From assembly GCA_030442055.1 (NCBI GenBank), contig JAUJEB010000004.1:558001-622000 (forward strand): a stretch of DNA of 64,000 nt, read 5' to 3'. This DNA is from Agaribacillus aureus. Lineage in GTDB: Bacteria > Bacteroidota > Bacteroidia > Cytophagales > Cyclobacteriaceae. The notes beneath the pieces are model-generated. The model was not told where the DNA came from and made no database searches. It saw nothing but the letters and a program-made list of their open reading frames with translations. Below, in pieces: positions 26,054-35,191 of the stretch (position 1 is the stretch's first letter; each line of letters begins with the position of its first letter). A program made the translations under genes and the position numbers.

Positions 26054-26326
26054 TCACTTACCATTTATCTTTACTAATAACTGGCACCTTTTGCTCAGCA
26101 ACCGTACAAGTTTTTTGAGGATTTGGGCATCGGTATACATGGACTTTATATCCCTATTGCTGACCGATTTATGAAGGCCACTGTTACCCAAAGCAAATTC
26201 CATGGCGCGGTCTATATTCTTTATGTAAGCTTCTTCCCAATAGTCAAAAGCACAATCCATGGCCATCTTATCAATTTGGGCGTTTAGAAGGTCAAGTTTG
26301 TTTTTTTGGTCTTTGTTGTTTTTCAT
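26054..26326 (-). CDS. Small hypothetical protein (90 aa)
   Basis: I do not recognise this protein. It is predicted mostly alpha-helical and cytoplasmic, with a basic C-terminus (LVRLLSKRCQLLVKINGK) and charged N-terminal residues (NNKDQKNKLD). There is no signal peptide or membrane helix. The frame is clean with an ATG at 26326. CAAAATTA at 26362-26369, the exact complement of TAnnTTTG, lies 36 bp upstream of the start. It is the first of four unrecognised or unusual genes in an AT-rich interval with sparse coding, which suggests accessory DNA. Confidence 0.5.
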   Translation of the reverse strand: MKNNKDQKNKLDLLNAQIDKMAMDCAFDYWEEAYIKNIDRAMEFALGNSGLHKSVSNRDIKSMYTDAQILKKLVRLLSKRCQLLVKINGK

Positions 26327-26589
26327 TTTGGCTAGTTTCAGGTCATCGAATTACTTTTTGGCAAAATTACTATCGATCATAATTAACGATCGATAACATT
26401 ACGAATATAAGCTTACGAACATAAACAAACAACCGATAATTAAATTTACTTTGAATATTGCAAGTTGCTTGCCCTGTTTCCTTCAAATATTCTTCAAATA
26501 ATTATATTGTCAATTGTTAGCTTGTCATTGATTACTAACAACCATATATTTACAAACGCCAACTGACTTGTCAAATACATTTTTTTGAA

Positions 26590-26778
26590 ATGCACGACTT
26601 AAAAAATCTATTTACTATTAAAACTATCGCTGAAAACTATCAGGGTAAGAAAGGTAAGGGTGTGAGTAAAACGTATATGACTTCTATACTGGCTCCTTAT
26701 TTATTAATAATTGATGGTTATAGATTTGTAGACATTACCACCCTACCAAAGGAAATTAGGGAAAAAATTGATTTATAG
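26590..26778 (+). CDS. Very small hypothetical ORF (62 aa), possibly DNA-binding
   Basis: The 62-residue frame is mixed charged and hydrophobic, starting MHDLKNLFTIKTIAENYQG. The stretch TIKTIAENYQGKKGKGVSKT could form a helix-turn-helix-like pair, and the rest contains LLIIDGYRFVDITTLPKEI. I do not recognise a family. There is no ribosome-binding site that stands out, and the upstream sequence is AT-rich. It is coded on the opposite strand to its neighbours. The call as a gene is tentative. Confidence 0.35.
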   Translation: MHDLKNLFTIKTIAENYQGKKGKGVSKTYMTSILAPYLLIIDGYRFVDITTLPKEIREKIDL

Positions 26779-26913
26779 TGATTAGGGAATGAAAAATCAG
26801 AAACTATGCTTTATTTAATTCACTATAAGTCAGATAAACGCTAATATTCAGGAGGGCTAAATCAAGCATCTGGTTTTGAAATTCAATAGCACACCCGCAA
26901 ATTTTCCATTGGA

Positions 26914-27120
26914 TTATTTGTCATTAAACTTTGTCAAGTCGTGAAGCGTTCGACCTATGGTATCCTTGAGCGGCAAAGAGTATTCGCTTTTTTCCAACAG
27001 ACCTTTTTTAGAAACTTTTTCCATCAGAATAGTTAAATGGCTATTTCTAGTCTTTTCTTTGATTTGCTTGTTATCCAGTAATTTTTCAAGCTTTTCCACT
27101 AATGACAATTGCGTTTCCAT
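26914..27120 (-). CDS. Very small hypothetical ORF (68 aa)
   Basis: This is a lysine- and leucine-rich, probably coiled or helical peptide beginning METQLSLVEKLEKLLDNK. No family is recognised and no membrane segment or signal is present. It starts at ATG 27120, 102 bp downstream of the protease gene's stop on the same strand, so it could be co-transcribed with it. The composition is biologically plausible but the size makes it uncertain. Confidence 0.4.
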   Translation of the reverse strand: METQLSLVEKLEKLLDNKQIKEKTRNSHLTILMEKVSKKGLLEKSEYSLPLKDTIGRTLHDLTKFNDK

Positions 27121-27222
27121 GAATTAAATTTAAAAAAATATTCTCGAATGTAAAAACGCATTTCCTCCATGTCTCAGTATATACTCACAGATTAAATCAT
27201 TATAATCTCTGATAAGTTCTCT

Positions 27223-27993
27223 TTATCCGGAATTTTGGGAGTAATCATCAATTTTAAGTTTTAAGATGGTTGTAAGCGATGAAATTCCGATTGACCGACC
27301 ATGTGAATGCCATAGACTATTATTTCCAAGAAGTTTAGCTATATCTTCAGCACGCTTCTCTTTTTCCTCCATTGTTACTGTTTTTTTACTTTTACGGTGA
27401 GTATTCCAATTCTTGAATTTATATTTTACCAACCAATGTTTTAGTAAAGAAACAGTTAGATTCTTAGCCATTTCATAACTTCTTAATTCAGCCAAATCTA
27501 TTTTTTGAAGAATTAAAAATTCGGCTTCCGTTAATATCCCATCCGCCGATTTCTTAATGAGTTCCTCAACCTTATCCAAATATCCTAACGCCGGAACCCA
27601 CTTTTTACCGTTGTAAACTTGCGGATCAATCGGCCCGAGAGAAGATGAATAATCCATGTAAATTTTATCTCCAGACATACAAAATATCGTTCCGGCCGAC
27701 ATCGCATAATCGGGTACAACAAAATTTACTTCATTATAGTGATATCTAATAATATCAACCATTTTTTCAACCGTCTCAGCGCTACCTCCAGGAGTATTCA
27801 GAATAATAGTAAGTCTGTTTCTGTTAAATTCAGTATCTTTTTTCAATTCTTCAATAAAATCTCTAAACCCCTTTTCTAACGATGGATGAATTTCACCATA
27901 ATAGAATATTACGTCAGAATCAAAATGTTTCTCTAATTTTTTTAATCTCTCATTTAGTATTACTCTAATGTTTTCATCAAATATATTCCGCAT
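27223..27993 (-). CDS. SDH/ClpP-fold serine protease-like protein
   Basis: The 256-residue protein belongs to the crotonase/ClpP-fold serine dehydrogenase-proteinase (SDH_sah) group. NTPGGSAETVEKM (from about 66) forms the oxyanion loop, and the nucleophile is S99 in YAMSAGTIF. LGPIDPQV follows at about 119-126, as in other family members. The C-terminus after 190 is basic (NTHRKSKKTVTMEEKEKRAED) and has no membrane helix, unlike SppA. Family members are cytoplasmic or membrane-adjacent peptidases of uncertain role, often in accessory DNA. Here it lies in an AT-rich islet with tiny ORFs. The start is ATG at 27993. A role in defence or signalling is only speculation. Confidence 0.78.
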   Translation of the reverse strand: MRNIFDENIRVILNERLKKLEKHFDSDVIFYYGEIHPSLEKGFRDFIEELKKDTEFNRNRLTIILNTPGGSAETVEKMVDIIRYHYNEVNFVVPDYAMSAGTIFCMSGDKIYMDYSSSLGPIDPQVYNGKKWVPALGYLDKVEELIKKSADGILTEAEFLILQKIDLAELRSYEMAKNLTVSLLKHWLVKYKFKNWNTHRKSKKTVTMEEKEKRAEDIAKLLGNNSLWHSHGRSIGISSLTTILKLKIDDYSQNSG

Positions 27994-28176
27994 AATAATT
28001 AATTTATGCTCGTTGATGTAATACAGTCAAAATAACCTGGTTTATTATCTTCAATGCTAATATAACAAACTGAACAGAGCGCCCCTATTATTAAGGAATA
28101 ATCCATAAAAAATCGGTAATATAAATTGATTAGTATAAATTAGTGGCAAATTCAGGACCTAACTAAAACTATTATC

Positions 28177-28629
28177 ATGTACGAAATTTTTTTATTTATA
28201 CACTCCTGGTTAAGATGGATTGTTCTAATTCTGGGCCTACTGGTCATTATAAAGTCTTTTTTTGGTTGGCAGGGAAAAAAAACCTATGGTAAAGCTGACA
28301 ACGCTTTATCAGGTTCATTTATCGGCATACTACACCTGCAGCTACTAATTGGTTTAGTGCTCTATTTCTTTCTAAGCCCGATCACCACCAGTGCTTTTCA
28401 GGACTTTGGTGGCGCTATGAAAGCGGCCAGTCTAAGATATTGGGCCGTTGAGCATATTTTTGTAATGATACTGGCTGTTGTCATCGCACAAATCGGTCGC
28501 ACCAGATCGAAGAAAGCCAGCGGTAATGTCAAAAAATTCAAGAGTGTTACCATATTTTATTTGATTGCCATGATTCTGATGCTCTCCAGAATACCCTTTG
28601 GCGAGGTTGGAAGACTATTTCGAAATTAA
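28177..28629 (+). CDS. Four-helix membrane protein, cytochrome b-like
   Basis: The 150-residue protein has four membrane helices (about 5-27, 45-67, 85-105, 125-145). A histidine lies in each of the first three: IHSWLRW, ILHLQLL and VEHIFVM. The spacing of histidines on helices suggests haem coordination, and related short proteins are often labelled cytochrome b in Bacteroidota. I cannot show haem binding from the sequence. There is no signal peptide and no obvious partner gene. The start is ATG at 28177, and the gene ends 18 bp before a perfect terminator hairpin, so it is a single-gene unit. Confidence 0.7.
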   Translation: MYEIFLFIHSWLRWIVLILGLLVIIKSFFGWQGKKTYGKADNALSGSFIGILHLQLLIGLVLYFFLSPITTSAFQDFGGAMKAASLRYWAVEHIFVMILAVVIAQIGRTRSKKASGNVKKFKSVTIFYLIAMILMLSRIPFGEVGRLFRN

Positions 28630-28647
28630 CTTAACAGGCAATCTTCT

Positions 28648-28690
28648 ATACCCCGGGATTTAAATGCGTAAATCCCGGGGTATTTTTTTG
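28648..28690 (+). terminator. Rho-independent terminator
   Basis: A perfect 15-bp stem pairs 28648-28662 with 28669-28683 (core CCCCGGGA) around the loop AATGCG, and a run of seven T residues follows (28683-28689). It ends the cytochrome b-like gene. The palindromic core makes it potentially bidirectional. Confidence 0.92.
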
Positions 28691-28699
28691 CTATATCAT

Positions 28700-28996
28700 T
28701 CCCAAAATCCCCTCTATCGTCCGTATTTGTGCGCATGCCTTGCGCGAATGGCTAATGCGGATGCACTGGTTTGGCATTTGCAATGCCAGGAGCCGCTTTT
28801 ATAACTGTTGAAACCAACTTTTATGTAGATAAAAACGGTGTTGCAAACGCTAAGACATAGAATCCTGATTGCTAGCCAGGACTAGTGAATTACTTAAAAA
28901 CATTATAAAACAATAATAAACAGTAATAAACTTGACTATACATTAATATTTTGCTTAATTGAATGCAGGTATTTAATCAATTATTCCAATTCAGTT
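28700..28996. other. Non-coding region with small inverted repeats
   Basis: No reading frame is supported here. It contains a GC-richer block (28715-28800) with a small hairpin, GGCATT (28773-28778) and AATGCC (28782-28787), and several GCGC/ATGC-rich near-repeats (GTGCGCATGC, ATGCGGATGCAC). These look like the end of a decayed mobile or repetitive element, but I cannot identify it. The rest is AT-rich and leads to the next gene. Confidence 0.4.
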
Positions 28997-29809
28997 ATGA
29001 AAAACAACGATAACAACGCCATTAAGCTGGCCTTTGAGGTTTTACAGGACCGCGAAAAGTATTTTCAAAATATTTCCGAGGACAATTATCCAAAAAGCAT
29101 CATTTGGGGACAAATAGGACTTTTATGCATTTTCACTTTTGCTTACGGATTGGTCATGGGAAGCTACAATGGGGTTCTCCAGGCACTGGTAAGCGGCCTG
29201 AAAATTTTAATACTTATATTTATGACCTTGTTGATCTGCTTTCCTTCATTTTATATCGTACAGCTTATTCTTGGTTCAAAAATCGTCATCAGACACCTGA
29301 TCATTATTTTGCTGAGTGGTTTTGTAATGACTACCACCATCATGTTGGCCTTTGCTCCCATTGTTTTATTCTTCCAGCTATCCGGCGACAATTATCATTT
29401 TTTACAATTGCTCCATGTTTTTATTTTCGTGTTTTCCGGTTTTTTCGGAATGCGTGTGGTATTGGAAGCACTGAAAAATGCTTTTGAAAGCACAAAGGTT
29501 TATCCTAAAATCGGCTTGACTGTTTTTCGTATCTGGTTGGTTATCTTTGCATTTGTGGGTATTCAGTTATCATGGAATTTACGTCCGTTTGTAGGCACCA
29601 AAAGCATGCCTTTTCAAATTGTGAGAAAATCAACACAGGGTAATTTTTATTCTACAATTCTGGGCTCTCTGGGACATATGATGGGTATTAGCAAAGAAAA
29701 AGAAGATACCCCTAACACCATCAAATCGCCCGATAAAAAAGACGCGGACACGTCGCAGCCTGTGAAAAAGGATACTAAACAGTTACTCGACTCATTGTCT
29801 AAACCATAA
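28997..29809 (+). CDS. Multi-pass membrane protein of unknown function
   Basis: The 270-residue protein has about five to six membrane helices between residues 35 and 200, a soluble N-terminus, and a C-terminal charged tail (KEKEDTPNTIKSPDKKDADT) that should be cytoplasmic. There are no catalytic motifs I recognise. Its helix layout is Yip1-like in outline, but I would not call the family. It is separated by only 5 bp from a small helix-turn-helix gene, so the two are almost certainly co-transcribed. The start is ATG at 28997. Confidence 0.8.
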   Translation: MKNNDNNAIKLAFEVLQDREKYFQNISEDNYPKSIIWGQIGLLCIFTFAYGLVMGSYNGVLQALVSGLKILILIFMTLLICFPSFYIVQLILGSKIVIRHLIIILLSGFVMTTTIMLAFAPIVLFFQLSGDNYHFLQLLHVFIFVFSGFFGMRVVLEALKNAFESTKVYPKIGLTVFRIWLVIFAFVGIQLSWNLRPFVGTKSMPFQIVRKSTQGNFYSTILGSLGHMMGISKEKEDTPNTIKSPDKKDADTSQPVKKDTKQLLDSLSKP

Positions 29810-29814
29810 AAAAT

Positions 29815-30045
29815 ATGAGCAATGACAACATTATGAATTTGGAGGAAGTAGCCAGGTATTTAAAAATGAAGCCTCAAACGATTTATACCTGGGCTCAAAA
29901 CGGTAAAATTCCGGCGGCAAAAATTGGGAAGGAATGGCGTTTTCGCAAGGACATCATAGATGAGTGGTTCATCCAACACATGGATGAAAAATTTTTGCCG
30001 TTGTTACAAAAATTAGAATCTAAAAACAAAAATAAAAAATCATAA
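29815..30045 (+). CDS. Helix-turn-helix (excisionase/MerR-like) small DNA-binding protein
   Basis: The 76-residue protein is a complete HTH_17-type winged-helix module: MNLEEVARYLKMKPQTIYTW forms the recognition helices, and KIPAAKIGKEWRFRKDIIDEW is the wing and following helix. Such proteins bind DNA as excisionases or small regulators. It begins 5 bp after the stop of a multi-pass membrane protein gene and is likely co-transcribed with it. No integrase or phage gene lies nearby, so it is probably a regulator rather than a phage excisionase. Its target is unknown. Confidence 0.88.
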   Translation: MSNDNIMNLEEVARYLKMKPQTIYTWAQNGKIPAAKIGKEWRFRKDIIDEWFIQHMDEKFLPLLQKLESKNKNKKS

Positions 30046-30213
30046 TATCCAATCGCAATAGCCATTACCCAATCATACCAGCCTTTGGGATAACAAAAGC
30101 AACCTGATCTTTTTGCTTTGAGAAGAATTTTGTAAAACAAAGGGACCTATTCCTGCAACCTTCAAATCCAATTTTACATCTTATGAATAAACCAAAGGTC
30201 TAAAACTAAAACC

Positions 30214-32631
30214 ATGTTCAAAAACTATCTTAAAATTGCTTTTAGGAATCTCCAAAAGCAAAAATTCTACGCCTTTATAAACATTCTGGGCTTAACCATT
30301 GGCATTGCTGCCAGCTTGTTAATCATTGTATATATTGCGGATGAACTGAGCTATGACCGGTTTCATCAAAAAGCAGACAACATCTACCGCGTTGGTACCA
30401 GGGCAGCAATATCGGGTCAAACCAGCGAATTAGCTACTAATTGCGCCCCATTCGCCAGTACGGCCGTCGCAGAATTTCCCGAGGTAGATGAGGCGATACG
30501 GCTGGATATGCAAACCGAAATCGTCGTCTCATTCGGTGATAAATCATTTACAGAAAAAAGATTATTACTGGCTGACTCCAACTTCTTCCAGGTTTTTTCC
30601 TTTGACCTGTTACAGGGCGATCCGGATTTAGCGCTAAAAGATCCCTACAAAGTAGTTTTAACCGAGTCGATAGCCACAAAATATTTCGGATACACTGGTC
30701 ATGGAGATTCTTCACCAATCGGTAAATCTTTGAAAATTGGTGATGGCACCGTCGAGGTGACTGGCATTGTCGCAGACCCACCAAGCAATTCTCATTTGGT
30801 TTTTGATATCATTGCCTCCCTGAACAGCTCCGACCGGGCGTTTGAAAGCGAATGGACCAGCAACAACTTATATACTTATATTGTGCTCAATCCCAAAGCC
30901 GACTGGAAAGCTTTGGAAGGCAAGTTCAGTGCACTGATAGAGAAATATATAGGACCGGAAATTGAAAAGTATCTTGGGTTTGGCCTACAAAAATTCAAAG
31001 AACAGGGAGGTGATTACGGTTATTTTTTGCAGCCCATTACAGACATCCATTTAAAATCCAAACTAGATGCTGAAATCAGTACAAATGGAGACATTACCTA
31101 TCTTTACATCTTCGGGGTCATAGCCCTCTTTATAGTGACCATTGCCTGCATTAATTTTATGAACCTGTCCACCGCCCGATCTGCTAATCGCGCCAAGGAA
31201 GTAGGTGTCAGAAAGGCCGCAGGTGCCAGAAGGGTTGGCCTTGTTTATCAGTTTTTAACCGAGTCGATACTCTTCAGCCTTATTTCCACTATTCTGGCAC
31301 TTGCCTTGATTTCGCTGTTATTGCCATCATTTAATGATCTGGCCGGGAAAGAAATCTCCATGTCCTTTCTCTTAAACGGCAGTATTCTTGGCGGACTGGC
31401 CATTGTCATCATCCTCATAGGACTCTTTGCAGGGAGTTATCCTTCACTCTATCTGACATCTTTTAAACCCGCTGAGGTGTTAAAAGGCAAAATCAGGGCG
31501 GGTTTCAAAAGTAGTGGTATCCGAAGTACACTGGTAATTTTTCAGTTCACAATTTCCATAGGTCTGATTGTCAGCACATTATTAGTATACAAGCAATTAA
31601 ATATGATGCAGACAAGAAACCTTGGGTTTGATAAAGAAAATGTACTTATTATCAACAATGTTTCCATGCTCGGAAACCATCAGCAAGCATTTAAAAACGA
31701 ATTAAAAAACTACAACGGTATTATTAATGTAAGCAGCAGTACCTCTCTACCGCCTTATATCGGCAGCAATACCGTATTCAAGGTATTGGGAGAAAACGAA
31801 AAAGAACTGCTGTTACGCTGGTATTGGGCAGATTGGGATCATTTGGAGACCTTGGATATCAAGCTAAAATCGGGGAGATATTTTTCAGAAGATTTTCCTT
31901 CCGACTCCTCAGCTATCATCCTCAATGAAACCGCCATGAAAGAAATAGGCTGGGACAATCACGAGAATCAAAAGCTAATGTCCTATCGCTACAGTTATAA
32001 GGGTGAGGAAATGAATGTTATCGGTGTGGTAAAAGACTTTAACTTCGAAAGCCTGAAAAGCAGCATTAGGCCCATGGGCATCGTACTGGGTAGCGGTAAT
32101 CTTATCTCTGCAAGGCTGGCTCCGGGAGATGTCAGGGAAAAAATCGCTTTAATAGAATCCAAATGGAAGCAATATGCCCCAGATAGCCCCTTTGAATATA
32201 GTTTCATGGATGAGAATCTGGAGCAACTATATGGAGCCGAAGAGCGGCTATCCAGACTTTTTATATTGTTCACCAGCCTGGCCATTATTATTGCTTGTCT
32301 GGGCCTTTTGGGACTAGCCACATTTACCGCTGAGCAACGATCAAAGGAAATAGGCATTCGCAAAGTGCTGGGCGCAACAGTAGGCCAGGTAATAGTGCTC
32401 ATGTCAAAGGATTTTACAAAGCTGGTGGTGATCTCCTTCGTCCTGGCGATCCCTCTTGCCTATTTGTTTATGTCAAAATGGCTGGAAGGATTTGCTTATA
32501 AGGTAGATATCGGGATTATCAGCTTTGTTACCGGGGGATTGGCATCTTTGTTAATTGCCTGGTTAACAGTCAGCTACCAATCATTTAAAGCCGCGGCTGC
32601 CAATCCGGTGGATTCGTTGAAAAGCGAATAA
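30214..32631 (+). CDS. MacB-like ABC permease with duplicated domains, no partner ATPase
   Basis: The 805-residue protein has two MacB_PCD periplasmic domains and two FtsX cores. Helices lie near 22-45, 290-315, 345-370 and 390-415, then near 435-460, 690-715, 740-765 and 775-800. The signature FKAAAANPVDSLK ends the second core, and LTSFKPAEVLKGK ends the first. Its start is MFKNYLKIAFRNLQKQ, a very common N-terminus for Cytophagales permeases. These long duplicated proteins are often encoded without an ATPase, as here, and presumably use a separate MacB-type ATPase. The substrate is unknown. The start is ATG at 30214, and a small hairpin at 32663-32685 separates it from the convergent hslV. 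Confidence 0.9.
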   Translation: MFKNYLKIAFRNLQKQKFYAFINILGLTIGIAASLLIIVYIADELSYDRFHQKADNIYRVGTRAAISGQTSELATNCAPFASTAVAEFPEVDEAIRLDMQTEIVVSFGDKSFTEKRLLLADSNFFQVFSFDLLQGDPDLALKDPYKVVLTESIATKYFGYTGHGDSSPIGKSLKIGDGTVEVTGIVADPPSNSHLVFDIIASLNSSDRAFESEWTSNNLYTYIVLNPKADWKALEGKFSALIEKYIGPEIEKYLGFGLQKFKEQGGDYGYFLQPITDIHLKSKLDAEISTNGDITYLYIFGVIALFIVTIACINFMNLSTARSANRAKEVGVRKAAGARRVGLVYQFLTESILFSLISTILALALISLLLPSFNDLAGKEISMSFLLNGSILGGLAIVIILIGLFAGSYPSLYLTSFKPAEVLKGKIRAGFKSSGIRSTLVIFQFTISIGLIVSTLLVYKQLNMMQTRNLGFDKENVLIINNVSMLGNHQQAFKNELKNYNGIINVSSSTSLPPYIGSNTVFKVLGENEKELLLRWYWADWDHLETLDIKLKSGRYFSEDFPSDSSAIILNETAMKEIGWDNHENQKLMSYRYSYKGEEMNVIGVVKDFNFESLKSSIRPMGIVLGSGNLISARLAPGDVREKIALIESKWKQYAPDSPFEYSFMDENLEQLYGAEERLSRLFILFTSLAIIIACLGLLGLATFTAEQRSKEIGIRKVLGATVGQVIVLMSKDFTKLVVISFVLAIPLAYLFMSKWLEGFAYKVDIGIISFVTGGLASLLIAWLTVSYQSFKAAAANPVDSLKSE

Positions 32632-32662
32632 CGCAAACCCCGGTTATGAAAAGTATCGGATG

Positions 32663-32685
32663 ACCATGCGTTCAAAACGCATGGT
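32663..32685. terminator. Intergenic hairpin between convergent genes
   Basis: A 9-bp stem, ACCATGCGT (32663-32671) and ACGCATGGT (32677-32685), with a five-base loop lies between the ends of the permease and hslV. The following T-run is weak, so it is a plausible but not perfect bidirectional terminator. Confidence 0.5.
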
Positions 32686-32694
32686 TACCTATTC

Positions 32695-33234
32695 TTATTC
32701 CACAGTTTCCACCACTACATTATGGTTGGTATAGATGCAGATATCAGCGGCAATTCCAAGGCTTTCCCTGACCATCTCTTCGGCACTTAGCCCTGTGGCA
32801 TGCTTTTTTAATGCTGAAGCCGCGGCTTTGGCAAACATACTTCCCGAGCCAATAGAAGCAATCTCATCATCCGGCTCCAGCACATCGCCTGTTCCGGAAA
32901 GAATGAGAATTTCGTCCTTATTGGCCACAATCAACATAGCCTCCAACCTTCTCAAATAGCGATCCATACGCCAGTCTTTTGCCAATTCGATAGCCGCCCG
33001 TTTCATATTTCCCCCGTAGGCATTCAACTTTTCATCAAACCTTTCCAGCAGTGTAAATGCATCGGCTGTGGAACCTGCAAAGCCTGTAATAATTTTCCCG
33101 TCTTGCAATACCCTGATCTTCTTAACATTACTTTTGGCCACAGTGTTGCCCATAGTGGCCTGGCCATCGGCACCAATAGCTACCTGTCCATTGTGTCTGA
33201 TAGCTACTACGGTGGTTGATTTTATTTTTGTCAT
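32695..33234 (-). CDS. hslV: ATP-dependent protease subunit HslV
   Basis: This is the proteasome-like peptidase that pairs with the HslU unfoldase to degrade cytoplasmic proteins. The 179-residue protein carries an N-terminal propeptide of six residues, so mature HslV should start at T7 (motif [19 protein letters not shown]), the catalytic threonine. [29 protein letters not shown] and the [11 protein letters not shown] region are standard. In E. coli the catalytic Thr follows Met directly, so the extension here implies processing. The hslU gene is not adjacent in this window. The start is ATG at 33234. Confidence 0.96.
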   Translation of the reverse strand: MTKIKSTTVVAIRHNGQVAIGADGQATMGNTVAKSNVKKIRVLQDGKIITGFAGSTADAFTLLERFDEKLNAYGGNMKRAAIELAKDWRMDRYLRRLEAMLIVANKDEILILSGTGDVLEPDDEIASIGSGSMFAKAAASALKKHATGLSAEEMVRESLGIAADICIYTNHNVVVETVE

Positions 33235-33423
33235 TATTAATGCTTTATTTTAAAATTATCGCTCAAAGCACATATATCATACTTTGATCCTTTTAAAACA
33301 TATCAATTATGATGCAAAAAGTGCATTTCATGACAAACCGTCATAGGAGCAGCAACAACTTGAGATGAGAGCAACAGGTTATATTAACACATTTGCTCTG
33401 GTGGTTACTTTAAAATGAGAATA

Positions 33424-35058
33424 TTAAACCAGGATCCTGATAGGGTCTTCCAGAATGGATTTGAAGGTTTTCAGGAAGGCTGATCCGACGGCTCCGTCTA
33501 CCGCTCTATGATCGCATGACAACGTTACCTTCATCACATTACCTGGCACTACCTGTCCATCTTTCACCACAGGTGTCTGCTTAATACCACCTACAGCCAT
33601 GATACACGCATCTGGTGGGTTAATAATCGCGGTGAATTCTTCGATGCCAAACATACCTAGGTTAGAGATGGTAAATGTGCTGCCCTCCCAATCTGAAGGT
33701 TGTAGCTTTTTGTTATGGGCTTTTTGTGCCAGGTCTTTCACTTCCGCAGAGATATGAGAGAGTGTTTTATTATCGGCAAACCTGACCACAGGAACCAACA
33801 AACCTTCCGGAACCGCCACAGCCACACCAATATGAATATGGTGATTTTTTCTCATCTTGTCTCCCATCCAGGAAACATTGACATCAGGATGTTGCCTTAA
33901 TGCCGCAGCGGCTGCCTTGACAACCAAATCGTTAAATGAAATCTTGACAGGAGCAACTTCATTAAGGCTTTTTCTGGCTTCGATGGCTTTATCCATATTT
34001 ATCTCCATGGTGAGATAAAAGTGCGGAGCAGTAAATTTGCTTTCAGATAAACGTTTAGCAATGGTTTTCCTCATTTGCGACAACGGAGCCTCCTCAAAGC
34101 TTTCTTCCCCAACTACCTGCGGCAGTGTTACCGGGGCAGCTCCAGGGGCGGCTGCATCAGTCGATGGTGCAGCGGTGGGAACAAATGCTTCAACATCCCT
34201 TTTAATAATCCTGCCATGATCGCCGGTTCCCGGTATTTGGGCTATATCATAACCTTTTTCCTGCGCCAATTTCTTGGCCAGTGGCGAAGCTTTGATCCTT
34301 CCGTTGGATGAAGTGGCAGGCCGGCTTTCAACTTTCGTTTCCGTTGCCACGGCTGTGGGTGCAGCTGCGGTTTCCACGGGTTCTGGTGACGAAACTGTTT
34401 CAGCCGGTGCGGAGGCAGCCATGGTTTGCGCTTTTAACAAAGTTTCATAGTCCGCTCCCTTTTCACCAATGATAGCAATTACTCCGTCCACGGCCACAGC
34501 CTCTCCTTCTTTGACCCCTACATACAGCAAGGTACCATCATCATATGACTCCAGTTCCATCGTGGCTTTGTCAGTTTCAACCTCAGCAAGAATATCGCCG
34601 GAACTTACACTATCGCCCACCTTCTTATGCCAGGAAGCGATAGTTCCTTCAGTCATGGTATCGCTCATTTTGGGCATAGTTATCACGCTGGCATTTATCC
34701 CTGAGGTATCAATTGTTTCTGAACTGGTTTCGGCGGGTGTTGCAGCCGGGGTTTCAGCGGTGGTAGCAGCACTTGCAGCTCCTGTTTCTATTTCCTTCAA
34801 TACCGCATTAATATCTTCTCCCTTTTCACCGATAATGGCAATAACGCCGTCTACAGGAACCGCCTCTTTTTCTTTTACACCAATATATAATAATACGCCA
34901 TCCTCGTAAGACTCTAATTCCATGGTCGCTTTGTCGGTTTCTACCTCAGCCAGGATATCGCCGGACTTTACCGCATCTCCCTCTTTAACTAACCAACTGG
35001 CGATCACCCCCTCTTCCATGGTGTCGCTCATCTTGGGCATTTTAATAACTTCTGCCAT
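33424..35058 (-). CDS. pdhC: Dihydrolipoamide acetyltransferase (E2 of pyruvate dehydrogenase), two lipoyl domains
   Basis: This is the core subunit of the pyruvate dehydrogenase complex, transferring the acetyl group from lipoyl-lysine to CoA. It has two consecutive lipoyl domains (about 2-78 and 125-205), both with the lipoylation motif ETDKATMELES (K43 in the first). Ala/Pro-rich linkers follow, then a peripheral-subunit-binding domain (about 255-295, motif SPLAKKLAQEKGYD) and a catalytic acyltransferase domain ending in DHRAVDGAVGSAFLKTF with the active-site His. The 544-residue length fits a two-lipoyl E2. E1 and E3 genes are not adjacent. The start is ATG at 35058. Confidence 0.95.
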   Translation of the reverse strand: MAEVIKMPKMSDTMEEGVIASWLVKEGDAVKSGDILAEVETDKATMELESYEDGVLLYIGVKEKEAVPVDGVIAIIGEKGEDINAVLKEIETGAASAATTAETPAATPAETSSETIDTSGINASVITMPKMSDTMTEGTIASWHKKVGDSVSSGDILAEVETDKATMELESYDDGTLLYVGVKEGEAVAVDGVIAIIGEKGADYETLLKAQTMAASAPAETVSSPEPVETAAAPTAVATETKVESRPATSSNGRIKASPLAKKLAQEKGYDIAQIPGTGDHGRIIKRDVEAFVPTAAPSTDAAAPGAAPVTLPQVVGEESFEEAPLSQMRKTIAKRLSESKFTAPHFYLTMEINMDKAIEARKSLNEVAPVKISFNDLVVKAAAAALRQHPDVNVSWMGDKMRKNHHIHIGVAVAVPEGLLVPVVRFADNKTLSHISAEVKDLAQKAHNKKLQPSDWEGSTFTISNLGMFGIEEFTAIINPPDACIMAVGGIKQTPVVKDGQVVPGNVMKVTLSCDHRAVDGAVGSAFLKTFKSILEDPIRILV

Positions 35059-35191
35059 TGTTAACTCCTATAAAATAATTGCTCGTTTATAATATTTTCT
35101 CAAAATAAAGATGAAGTAATAACTTATAAAAATAAAATTGACTTTTATTTAGGCTACTCCCCCATTTTTTCTTCATTTACCTGTTTTCCTC

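Noticed and set aside
33424-35058. Tandem DNA repeat within the E2 gene
   Set aside because: The similarity at 34469-34910 is explained by the two lipoyl domains, a normal feature of E2 proteins, and not by a mobile repeat.
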